The notes under the pieces: model-generated
The model's database searches: none
What the model saw: only the letters and a program-made list of their open reading frames with translations
What the model was told of the DNA's origin: nothing
Assembly: GCA_019418525.1 (NCBI GenBank)
Contig: DYBS01000009.1
Location: 1-15,035 of the forward strand
DNA from: Clostridiales bacterium
GTDB taxonomy: Bacteria; Bacillota; Clostridia; Oscillospirales; Oscillospiraceae
Length of the DNA: 15,035 nucleotides
Direction of reading: 5' to 3'
Made by a program: the position numbers and the translations under genes
Part shown: piece after piece, positions 6,091-12,844 of the stretch
Numbering within the stretch: position 1 is the first letter of the stretch
Layout of the letters: each line of letters opens with the position of its first letter

Positions 6091-7590
6091 TTGGTTACCA
6101 TTCTTCGCCTTCAAGACTACACTGGTCCCCGCTATTACACCCTCGAGCAGCATCACTACCGAGAGCTGGATGAAGCCCTGCTTCGCCGCCAGATCCCCCA
6201 GTTCAACTCTCTCAATGAGGCAGCGCGTGCCAAGGCGTTCAAGCGCTTTCTCCGCTCCTGCACCGTTCTCGACTGTGGTGCTCTCCCGCACCACCTGCCC
6301 AACTACCATCACCCCCGGGACAAATGCGGACACAAACTCGCGCTCTCCGTGGCGGACTTCCGGGCTGGCGCCCTGGCCCTCCTGTCGGTGGGTGAGCTTT
6401 TTCAGGACCGCAGCGTGGGCTTCAGTCTGGTGGCCGACCTGCTGGGTGGGATGTGGTGCACCAAGCTCCGGGCGCTGGAACCCTGCTATCAGCCGGTCAC
6501 CAGCTTCCACTCCACCGCGCCCCAGATCGAAGAGGCCCTGACCGCTCTGGTGCGCGCTGTGGTAACGCGGAAGCGCTGGAAGCACAAGCGCATCAAGATC
6601 CGCCGCAAAGCGGTTCTGGACTACCGCGCGAAAAACCGGACGCTCCCACATCACATTCAAGATTTTTCCAGGGCAAAAATCCACATCCCCCGAGGTGGAT
6701 GCCCATCTCTGAAAATTCCCTGCCCCTACCAAGACACTGCGGCACTGGTCATCGGGGCCAGCAGCCAGCAGCTGCAGGAGGCTGCTCCCTATCTTCAGGA
6801 TGCCGCGGTGCTGCTGCTCAATGCTGCCGGCTGTGCCGAGTTGAAGGGACGGCAGATCCGCTCATCTGCGATCGCCGCCTACAATTCCTCTATTTTGGAG
6901 ACCATCGTGCAGGAACGGGGGCACATCTCTCTGATCCTCGATTTGTGGAGAAAACTCTCCCGATCCAGACATGCCAAACAGATCATTCACGCCGCCAAGG
7001 AGTCCTTCGGTCCGCCGGACGGCCGCTACATCTCCGTGATTCTGGACCCCAAGAAGCTCAACCAGGCCATTCGCCACCAGCTGCTGCTGGCCTTTCTGGA
7101 CCAGATGGAGGACTACGATCTGCTGACCAGCGAGGAGCTCACCGCTTACCGCTCTGCCATCAAGGACATCTATGATCCGGAGCCGCTCCCGGAGCAGCCA
7201 ATCCGGCACGCAGACGATGCGGACGTTTTCCTCGAAGCCATGAGGGCCCTGGCTGCACAGTCCTCCATTGCCGGACTGGACGAGCCTTTCCGGAAGGCCG
7301 ACAAGTACCTTGGTGCTTGGCGGGTGATCTCCGGCGAACGCTATTTGGTCATGCCGGAGGACCGGTGGGCCAAGGCCTACCGTAAATGGGTCCGTGAGGA
7401 CAAGGCCATCGACTCCACACTCTTCCAAAAAGAGGGCTGGGAGAAAGCCCTTCAAAAGCTTCTGGTCGAGCGGGAGCTCATCAAGGCCCCAAGCGCCGGA
7501 AGCCGGTACCGGTACGACCTCTATGGCCTCGGGAAGCGCGACAACACCTATGTCGTGGCCGTCCCGGCAGCCCTGCTGAACCTCTCCTGA
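6091..7590 (+). CDS. Unrecognised 499-aa protein, possibly DNA-binding
   Basis: This family is not recognised. The open frame also contains an earlier TTG at 6049, but TTG 6091 has a perfect TAAGGAGG eight bases upstream and must be the start. Residues 57-81 hold a Cys/His cluster (C57, C62, H67, H68, H73, H74, C79, H81) that could bind metal. Residues 160-173 are strongly basic (RKRWKHKRIKIRRK). Residues 218-250 look like alternating strands and helices. The C-terminal 60 residues (WEKALQKLLVERELIKAP, then SRYRYDLYG) resemble a winged-helix wing. There is no Walker A motif, so it is not itself a P-loop ATPase. It is followed after 122 bp by the 748-aa ATPase, with a terminator-like hairpin between. 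A replication, mobilisation or defence role is possible but unproven. Confidence 0.85.
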   Translation: MVTILRLQDYTGPRYYTLEQHHYRELDEALLRRQIPQFNSLNEAARAKAFKRFLRSCTVLDCGALPHHLPNYHHPRDKCGHKLALSVADFRAGALALLSVGELFQDRSVGFSLVADLLGGMWCTKLRALEPCYQPVTSFHSTAPQIEEALTALVRAVVTRKRWKHKRIKIRRKAVLDYRAKNRTLPHHIQDFSRAKIHIPRGGCPSLKIPCPYQDTAALVIGASSQQLQEAAPYLQDAAVLLLNAAGCAELKGRQIRSSAIAAYNSSILETIVQERGHISLILDLWRKLSRSRHAKQIIHAAKESFGPPDGRYISVILDPKKLNQAIRHQLLLAFLDQMEDYDLLTSEELTAYRSAIKDIYDPEPLPEQPIRHADDADVFLEAMRALAAQSSIAGLDEPFRKADKYLGAWRVISGERYLVMPEDRWAKAYRKWVREDKAIDSTLFQKEGWEKALQKLLVERELIKAPSAGSRYRYDLYGLGKRDNTYVVAVPAALLNLS

Positions 7591-7593
7591 CCA

Positions 7594-7653
7594 GGCAAAA
7601 ACCGGGGCAGGGACCCCTGCCTTACGGCAAGATACCCTGCCCCGGTTTTTGCC
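7594..7653. terminator. 19-bp bidirectional terminator-like hairpin between two co-directional genes
   Basis: The arms GGCAAAAACCGGGGCAGGG (7594-7612) and its exact complement (7635-7653) enclose a 22-nt loop that itself holds a small TGCC/GGCA stem. The GC-rich core followed by TTTTTGCC is typical of an intrinsic terminator, and the A5 on the other side makes it work in both directions. It starts three bases after the 499-aa gene's stop and would limit read-through into the ATPase gene. Confidence 0.75.
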
Positions 7654-7712
7654 AAAGGCACTTGTCAGAAAAGTTCTGAAATTCCTCTTTTAAAAGAAAG
7701 GATATCTGCAAT

Positions 7713-9959
7713 ATGCCTTCAAAACGTCTCAAAAAGAAGCTTGCAAAAGCAAAACAAAATACGGCAACAGAAACGGGGTCTGCTCGCGATCGACTGATAG
7801 CATCGACTGGGAACCCCTCCAAAAAGTGGGTTCCCACTCCCGCCGCTCCGGATGGCTTTCAGCACCTGCATCCAATTTACCCTGAAGGAGAAGCGAACTT
7901 CCTCCCCCTTTCCCGCTATCAGGTCCACCGGATGACCGACCTCATTATGGAGCAGCTGAAGAAGCTGCAGCCCCACCTTGATATGGGTTATTGGCGGCGC
8001 TGCACGAAGGAGATCCTCTCCGCTTCCGCCCCCGGCATCCAGGTCATTCCAGCCAGAGCCGGCGCGGGAAAATCCACCTGGATCCGGGCCTTTCTCCTGA
8101 GCCTGTGTACCTTGAAGCAGCAGGGAGATCCCCTGGCTGATTTCTTTGGCGGAATCCTTCTGATCCTGCAGAAGGTGGAGGATCTGAACGACATCGACCA
8201 GATGATCCAAAGCGCATTTCCGGATGCCGCTCCTCCTCTGATGGTCCCCCTCCAAAGCCTGACCGCATCCGGTAAGAAGGTCGGCCGCTGTGTCAACCCG
8301 GATGTCCGGGACTATCAGGACTGTCCGGGGGAGCAGTGCCCCTATGCCGGCAGCTGTCCCCTGCTCCACCAGCAGGAAGCCGGAAGACGCACCTTCCTCC
8401 TGGGCGCTACCCAGGCGCGGTTTTACGGCCTGCGCCAGTCTGAACAGCTCGATACGCTGCTCCTGCGGGAAACGGAGGACGGACAGCTTGTACGCCGCCG
8501 TTTTGTTCTGTTTGATGAGAAGCCGGAGCTGTTTCAGATCTGGGCCCTGGATCAGACGCGGATCAATGCCCTCTCCAATCAGCTGGAATGTTTGACCAGC
8601 GACCGGAATCTGAGCGATCGCCAGGTGGGGCAGCTGCAGAGCAAACTCCACTTTGCCCTGGAAGTCCCCTTCCAGCAGATCCGCCGGGACACCGTCATCC
8701 AGCTGCCAACCGGAAAGACCGTGGACCAGTTGGTCGGCTTCTACCGCCTGCACAATGCCCTTCCTGCCGAATTTGAAGCCCTCAAGGCAAGTCTGGCCCG
8801 CCATCTGGGACAGAACAACCGGCAGCTTCAGGCCTGTCTGCACGTTGCCGAGCACCTCTGTCGGGGCAACCCCTGTCTTTTCTGCAAGGCTGGCAACTTT
8901 CATCTTTCCTTCTCCACAGACGGTATGTCGGCTCTCACAGGTCACCAAGTGCTGATCTTTGACGCCACAGCAGAGCTGGATGGAGACTACCTCCACCAGT
9001 CACGTCTGCAGTTCCTCTCCCCCTCTCCGCCCAGAGATATGCACAACTTAACCTTTCATCTCTTTATCCATCCCAAGCTGAATGTCTCCAAGGCTGCCAT
9101 GCAGAAGAGCTGGCTGACCGAGGGGCTGTGCGCACTGATCGAGGAACTCCTGGTCCAATTCCCCGGAAAAACATTCCTGTGCAGCTATAAGGAGCACAGC
9201 GCCTACTTTGCCCGGTCGCTGAGTGCAGAGGCCCTGGAACAGATCGTTCGGATGCCCGGACAGGAGCCGCCCTGTATCCCCTACTTCGGCGGTACCAACG
9301 GCAGCAACCAGTTTCGCACCTGCACCAACGTGATCCTGTTGGGCTATCCCAGACTGGATCCGGAGTCCTACCTGGAACGCTCCTATGCAGCCTGGAAGGA
9401 TGCGGGATTTCAGGAGCAGCTGGAGCAGCTCTGCGCTTATATGGAAACCCAGTCACAGCCGTGGCGCAACGGACTGCGGGATCTTCCCGCCGTTGCCGAG
9501 TACGAAAGCCGCCATCTGGCTGCCCGGCTGGAGCAGGAGATCTACCGCTGTGCCCTGCGCGACAGCACCTGTACATCTGAACTCCATGTCTTCCTGTTCG
9601 CCCCTCCAAGGGCCATGTGGAATCTTCTGCTGGATCGCTTTCCCAAGTGCCGGGTCGAAGTCCAGGAAGCTCTTCCGAACTGTGTTATGCGGGTCATCGA
9701 AACCCAAAAGACCTATCGCGGAAAACCAACCGCTTACGCCAGACTTCAGCAGTTCCTGGCCGGTTGGGATGGGACACCTATCCTGCTCTCCCAGTTGCGC
9801 ACCCAGTTGGACATCAGTCCATCATCCTGGAAAGAGCTGCGAAAACGGTCGGATTTCCATGCTCTTCTGGAGACGCATCAGGTACGGCCCCTACGGCAGG
9901 GCGGAAAAACCGTTTGGACCAAATTTTCCGAGACAAGCTGCGGGGTAATTCCGGCTTGA
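7713..9959 (+). CDS. SF2 helicase-like P-loop ATPase with DinG-like cysteine set
   Basis: This 748-aa protein has a basic N-terminus (SKRLKKKLAKAK). A Walker A motif ARAGAGKST lies at 114-122 (Lys120), a Walker B motif FVLFDEKPE at 264-272 with Asp268-Glu269, and a motif III-like LIFDATAE at 414-421. A block near 525-550 (FGGTNGSNQFR followed by VILLGYPRL) resembles the motif V/VI region of SF2 helicases. Between Walker A and B lie four cysteines, Cys193, 204, 209 and 215 (C-x10-C-x4-C-x5-C). The last three match the spacing I recall for the 4Fe-4S cysteines of DinG (194, 199, 205), so an XPD/DinG-like iron-sulfur helicase is plausible. The overall sequence matches no helicase I know, and DEKP replaces DEAH. 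AAAGGA precedes ATG 7713 by ten bases. It could unwind the element's DNA or act in defence. Confidence 0.85.
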   Translation: MPSKRLKKKLAKAKQNTATETGSARDRLIASTGNPSKKWVPTPAAPDGFQHLHPIYPEGEANFLPLSRYQVHRMTDLIMEQLKKLQPHLDMGYWRRCTKEILSASAPGIQVIPARAGAGKSTWIRAFLLSLCTLKQQGDPLADFFGGILLILQKVEDLNDIDQMIQSAFPDAAPPLMVPLQSLTASGKKVGRCVNPDVRDYQDCPGEQCPYAGSCPLLHQQEAGRRTFLLGATQARFYGLRQSEQLDTLLLRETEDGQLVRRRFVLFDEKPELFQIWALDQTRINALSNQLECLTSDRNLSDRQVGQLQSKLHFALEVPFQQIRRDTVIQLPTGKTVDQLVGFYRLHNALPAEFEALKASLARHLGQNNRQLQACLHVAEHLCRGNPCLFCKAGNFHLSFSTDGMSALTGHQVLIFDATAELDGDYLHQSRLQFLSPSPPRDMHNLTFHLFIHPKLNVSKAAMQKSWLTEGLCALIEELLVQFPGKTFLCSYKEHSAYFARSLSAEALEQIVRMPGQEPPCIPYFGGTNGSNQFRTCTNVILLGYPRLDPESYLERSYAAWKDAGFQEQLEQLCAYMETQSQPWRNGLRDLPAVAEYESRHLAARLEQEIYRCALRDSTCTSELHVFLFAPPRAMWNLLLDRFPKCRVEVQEALPNCVMRVIETQKTYRGKPTAYARLQQFLAGWDGTPILLSQLRTQLDISPSSWKELRKRSDFHALLETHQVRPLRQGGKTVWTKFSETSCGVIPA

Positions 9960-10249
9960 GACCATTCCAATCTATCATAAAGAAACCTTATAAGCTGCCG
10001 GGCGGAGCGGCAGAGGTGCGCGAACAGCCGGAGATCTCCCGTCCGCGTGGAAGGAGCCGATGAAGCAGCCGCAGCTCCGCCGGGAACCGGACAAGTGCGG
10101 CGTTCTGCGGACCGGAGGCGGATGTCATGCCACCCGGAGCCGTTCCAGAAACGATGTACTTCCGGCCTGAGAGCAAGAGGGAAAATATATTATATATAGA
10201 GAGAAGCCCAATTCATGCCTCAAATATCCGATTTTAAGGAGGAATCATC
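9960..10249 (+). other. Gene-free region upstream of the excisionase genes
   Basis: These 290 bp carry no convincing gene. The first 220 bp are GC-rich with several small inverted repeats, the clearest CTGCCG (9995-10000) with CGGCAG (10008-10013). The last part switches abruptly to AT-only sequence at 10182-10197 just before the excisionase genes. It could hold the recombination-directionality promoter and operator sites. No terminator with a T run follows the ATPase gene. Confidence 0.4.
10167..10196 (+). promoter_or_regulatory. Candidate promoter of the xis-xis-int genes
   Basis: CTGAGA (10167-10172) and TATATA (10191-10196) are 18 bases apart within a sharply AT-rich stretch, about 50 bp before the first excisionase gene. 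The -35 match is only 4/6, so other -10 registers in the TA run are possible. Confidence 0.35.
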
Positions 10250-10435
10250 ATGTATCCCAACCTCAACACCCTGCCCCTGGTCCTCACCGCGGAGGAGACC
10301 GCCCGGGTCCTGGGCATCGACCGGCATCTGGTGTATGCCCTGCTGCGCTCCGGGCAGATCCGCTCGCTGCGCATCGGCCGCACGTTCCGTGTTCCCCGCT
10401 GTGCGCTGGAGGAGTACCTGGGGTTGGCCGGCTGA
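10250..10435 (+). CDS. Excisionase-type helix-turn-helix protein 1
   Basis: This 61-aa protein belongs to the excisionase/HTH_17 (MerR-like winged helix) family: an N-terminal LTAEETARVLGI helix pair, then RHLVYALLRSGQIRSLRIGR and a wing-like FRVPRCALEEYL. TAAGGAGG lies seven bases before ATG 10250. Such proteins bind and bend attachment-site DNA to steer the integrase toward excision. Its neighbour is a second protein of the same type, then the tyrosine recombinase. A role in excision or in regulating int is inferred. Confidence 0.85.
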   Translation: MYPNLNTLPLVLTAEETARVLGIDRHLVYALLRSGQIRSLRIGRTFRVPRCALEEYLGLAG

Positions 10436-10447
10436 CCGGCTGACCCG

Positions 10448-10472
10448 GCCGGGGCGGTCCATCCGCCCCGGC
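10448..10472 (+). terminator. GC-rich hairpin between the two excisionase genes
   Basis: A perfect 10-bp stem, GCCGGGGCGG (10448-10457) with CCGCCCCGGC (10463-10472), has a 5-nt loop. It sits 12 bp after the first gene's stop. The T-rich CTGTCTTTTAT follows only after a gap, so termination would be partial; attenuation or mRNA-end protection is as likely. Confidence 0.45.
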
Positions 10473-10507
10473 TCCCACTCTGTCTTTTATCTAAGGAGGA
10501 AAGGAAT

Positions 10508-10717
10508 ATGAACGCTCAGAACCATAACGCCGTCCCCACTCAGGAAGAGGACCTGCCCCTGCTTCTCACCATCGACGATGTGTGCGCTGTCCTGCGCATC
10601 GGGCGCAATGCCACGTACGAGCTGCTCCACAGCGGCCGGCTGGAGAGCATCCGTGTCGGCAAGCGCTATCGGGTCCCTCGCCACATGATGCTCCGGTTTC
10701 TGGAGGAGGTTGCGTAG
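10508..10717 (+). CDS. Excisionase-type helix-turn-helix protein 2
   Basis: This 69-aa protein is of the same family as the preceding gene: LLTIDDVCAVLRIGRNATYELLHSG (helix-turn-helix) followed by RLESIRVGKRYRVPRHMMLRFLEE (wing and last helix). AAGGAGG precedes ATG 10508 by eight bases. The two proteins share the pattern but only limited identity, so they are old paralogs or were recruited separately and may bind different sites. It lies 44 bp before int and is probably co-transcribed with it. Confidence 0.85.
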   Translation: MNAQNHNAVPTQEEDLPLLLTIDDVCAVLRIGRNATYELLHSGRLESIRVGKRYRVPRHMMLRFLEEVA

Positions 10718-10761
10718 GCGCTCCTTTCAACCGGGATTTCACTTAACAGGAGGAATACAAC

Positions 10762-11985
10762 ATGCCCAGAACCAATTCCGGCGGGCGCAATGCCCCCGGC
10801 ACCGGCAGTATCCGGAAAAAGTCCGTCACCCGCAACGGAAAGACCTATACCTATTGGGAGGCGCGGCTCACCGTGGGCTTTGACCCCGGAACCGGAAAGC
10901 AGGTGCAGAAATCCTTTACCGGGAAGACCCAGAGGGAGGTCCGCCAGCAGATGCAGGCCGCCGCCGCGGAGGTCAACAAGGGGACCTATCGGGAGCCCAG
11001 CAAGATCACCGTGGGCGAGTGGCTGGATCTCTGGATGGCGGAATATCTGGTCAACACCAAACCCCACACCCGCAAATCCTATCAGAGCATTGTGGACAAC
11101 CACATCAAGCCGGCCATTGCGTCCATTCCCCTCGCCTCCCTTTCCCCGATCCAGATCCAGAAGCTGCTGAACGGCGTCCGCAGTACCAAAGCCACGATGC
11201 GGGGCCAGAAGGTCAATCCCAAAACCATCAAGAACATCCACGGCGTCCTGCACAGTGCGCTGCATCAGGCCGTGCTCTGCGGATACCTGACTGCCAATCC
11301 CGCCGACCGGGCCGTTCTGCCCAGGCGCTCCAAAGCCGAGATCCATGTGCTGGACACCCGGCAGATGCAGGCGTTCTTCCAGGCCATCCAGGGCCACCCC
11401 TATGAGAACCTCTACCGGTTGGACCTGCTCACCGGAATGCGGCAGAGTGAACTGCTGGGCCTGCAGTGGCAGGACATCGATTGGAAGCAAAAGACCCTGA
11501 CGGTCAAACGGCAGCTCCAGTATCTGGGAGGCAGTCAGGGCGGATATCAGTATCAGACGCCCAAGAGCAACAAGTCCCGCCTGATCGTTCTGCCCGACCT
11601 GGCCGTGGAGGCCCTGGAACGCCAGCGTCTTCTGCAGCAGGAAATGGCACAGATGGCCGGTCCTGCATGGAGCAATCCGGACGGGCTCGTCTTCACCGAT
11701 CCGCTGGGGACCCACATCAAGCACGACGTGATTTACCGGAATCTGAAACGCATCTTCGCCAGCATCGGCGCTCCGGAACTCCGGTTCCACGACCTCCGCC
11801 ACTCCTACGCCGTTCTCTCCCTCCAGTCCGGCTGCGACATCAAAACCGTCCAGGAAAATCTCGGCCACTATGCCGCAGCCTTTACCCTGGATACGTACGG
11901 GCATGTCACCCAGCAGATGCGCCGGGAGGGCGCCGATAAAATCAACCGTTTTCTGGCGCAGCTGGAGGAGCCGGAATCGGTATAA
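10762..11985 (+). CDS. int: Tyrosine recombinase (phage/ICE integrase)
   Basis: This 407-aa protein is complete. An arm-binding AP2-like N-terminus (about 1-75, with YWEARLTVGFDPGTGK) is followed by a SAM-like core-binding domain (about 80-180) and a catalytic domain with all active residues: Arg227 (TGMRQSELLGL), Lys268 (TPKSNKSR), His343 and Arg346 (HDLRHSYA), His369 (LGHY) and the nucleophile Tyr379 (LDTYGH). It is of the Tn916/phage Int type found in Firmicute elements. AGGAGG stands seven bases before ATG 10762. The gene ends 76 bp from the 3' end of a tRNA-Arg gene facing it, the standard layout for an element integrated in a tRNA, so it should catalyse integration and, with the excisionases, excision. 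Confidence 0.95.
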   Translation: MPRTNSGGRNAPGTGSIRKKSVTRNGKTYTYWEARLTVGFDPGTGKQVQKSFTGKTQREVRQQMQAAAAEVNKGTYREPSKITVGEWLDLWMAEYLVNTKPHTRKSYQSIVDNHIKPAIASIPLASLSPIQIQKLLNGVRSTKATMRGQKVNPKTIKNIHGVLHSALHQAVLCGYLTANPADRAVLPRRSKAEIHVLDTRQMQAFFQAIQGHPYENLYRLDLLTGMRQSELLGLQWQDIDWKQKTLTVKRQLQYLGGSQGGYQYQTPKSNKSRLIVLPDLAVEALERQRLLQQEMAQMAGPAWSNPDGLVFTDPLGTHIKHDVIYRNLKRIFASIGAPELRFHDLRHSYAVLSLQSGCDIKTVQENLGHYAAAFTLDTYGHVTQQMRREGADKINRFLAQLEEPESV

Positions 11986-12005
11986 GGGAAAACGTAAGGG
12001 AAAAC
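11983..12005 (+). repeat. Direct repeat TAAGGGAAAAC at int end
   Basis: The 11-bp word TAAGGGAAAAC occurs at 11983-11993, where it includes the int stop codon, and again at 11995-12005, a period of 12 bp. It lies 57 bp from the tRNA 3' end, where arm-type integrase or excisionase sites are expected. Binding is inferred. Confidence 0.5.
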
Positions 12006-12019
12006 AGCTCCCGAAATGC

Positions 12020-12062
12020 AAAAAGAAGTCCTGTAACCCTTGTGGTTACAGGACTTCTTTTT
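12020..12062. terminator. Bidirectional intrinsic terminator between int and tRNA-Arg
   Basis: AAAAAGAAGTCCTGTAACC (12020-12038) pairs exactly with 12044-12062 around a CTTGT loop. Runs of five A and five T flank the GC-containing core, so it can end int transcription on the + strand and tRNA transcription on the minus strand. Its right arm runs into the last base of the tRNA's encoded CCA. Confidence 0.85.
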
Positions 12063-12138
12063 GGTACGCCCGAAGGGACTCGAACCCCCAACATTCAGAA
12101 CCGGAATCTGACGCTCTATCCAATTGAACTACGGACGC
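12062..12138 (-). tRNA. tRNA-Arg (anticodon CCG)
   Basis: On the minus strand this 77-nt tRNA includes an encoded CCA. The acceptor stem GCGTCCG pairs with CGGGCGT (two G-U pairs), the D stem is GTTC/GAGC, and the anticodon stem TCAGA/TCTGA encloses the loop TTCCGGT, giving anticodon CCG for the arginine codon CGG. The T stem GGGGG/CCCTT carries the loop TTCGAGT. The gene is intact, so integration restored its 3' end or the element sits on the adjacent side. It is the likely attachment site for the neighbouring integrase. Confidence 0.93.
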
Positions 12139-12163
12139 ATACCGCTTTTTCAAGCGCTAGATT

Positions 12164-12192
12164 ATTATAGCAGTCTTTTTCCGATTTGTAAA
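12164..12192 (-). promoter_or_regulatory. Promoter of tRNA-Arg
   Basis: On the minus strand TTTACA (12192-12187) and a perfect TATAAT (12169-12164) are 17 bases apart. The start of transcription falls near 12157, about 19 nt before the mature tRNA. Confidence 0.75.
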
Positions 12193-12211
12193 GGGGCTCA
12201 GTCCAAATTTT

Positions 12212-12703
12212 TTAGTTTCCGGCGCACTTCAGGGCCTGACGGGCCATCCGCTCGCCGTAGGCGCGGAAGGTGGCGTCGTAGTGCTCCAGATCCTCGCTGA
12301 TGGCCACGGGCCCCAGGTGGATGTAGGGCTTGCCCCAGGAGCCGCCGCCGGAGTATACCATCATGCCCCGGACCATAAAGTGGGTCAGGATGTTCTGGAT
12401 GGCCAGGTCGCCGCCTCCGTGGACATAGTCGGCGGTGGCGAAAGCCCCGCCCAGCTTGCCCGCCAGGGCGTACTTGCCGCTCTCCTGGTCCAGCCAGTCC
12501 TTGACCGGTGCGGCCATGCAGGCCAGATAGGAGGGGGTGCCCAGCAGTACACAGCCGCTCTCCTTCACGAAATCCTCGTCAATGGCGTCCAGAGGGAAGG
12601 TGCGCACCTCCACGTCCTCCACCGACGCCGCTCCCGCCGCGATGACCTCTGCCATGCGCTGGGTGTGTCCGGTCTTGGAAAAATACAGAATGGACAGCTT
12701 CAT
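12212..12703 (-). CDS. Flavodoxin family protein
   Basis: This 163-aa protein has a flavodoxin fold. The N-terminal strand and phosphate-binding loop ILYFSKTGHTQRMAE (5-19) should hold the FMN phosphate. GTPSYLACMAAPVKDWLD and GGAFATADYVHGGGDLAIQ follow, the latter close to the FMN-ring loop of WrbA-like NAD(P)H:quinone oxidoreductases. The protein is soluble and cytoplasmic; it likely transfers electrons or reduces quinones, but the partner is unknown. GGGAGG stands seven bases before ATG 12703; the GTG codon just before is a less likely start. It looks like ordinary chromosome beyond the element. Confidence 0.88.
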   Translation of the reverse strand: MKLSILYFSKTGHTQRMAEVIAAGAASVEDVEVRTFPLDAIDEDFVKESGCVLLGTPSYLACMAAPVKDWLDQESGKYALAGKLGGAFATADYVHGGGDLAIQNILTHFMVRGMMVYSGGGSWGKPYIHLGPVAISEDLEHYDATFRAYGERMARQALKCAGN

Positions 12704-12735
12704 CACAATGCCTCCCGGTGTGTCAGATTGCTTTT

Positions 12736-12764
12736 ATTATAGGAGGACACCCTGAAAAAGGCAA
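12736..12764 (-). promoter_or_regulatory. Promoter of the flavodoxin gene
   Basis: On the minus strand TTGCCT (12764-12759) and TATAAT (12741-12736) are 17 bases apart, 33 bp before the start codon. Confidence 0.7.
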
Positions 12765-12795
12765 GCCTTGCACCCCGGAGCATTTCGATTTATGA

Positions 12796-12801
12796 TATAA
12801 T
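12796..12801 (+). promoter_or_regulatory. Candidate -10 box for the PHP-UvrD gene
   Basis: A perfect TATAAT lies 43 bp before the start codon. No -35 box of quality is found at the usual distance, so the call is tentative. It is divergent from the flavodoxin promoter. Confidence 0.35.
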
Positions 12802-12844
12802 AAACAATAATACTTGGAAAAACGCCGGAAAGAGGGGGAACGCC

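Noticed and set aside
7719..8996. 425-codon minus-strand frame
   Set aside because: It is opposite the helicase-like ATPase, whose motifs are clear.
10666..12021. 451-codon minus-strand frame
   Set aside because: It is opposite the integrase, which has all catalytic residues, and crosses the int stop and repeat.
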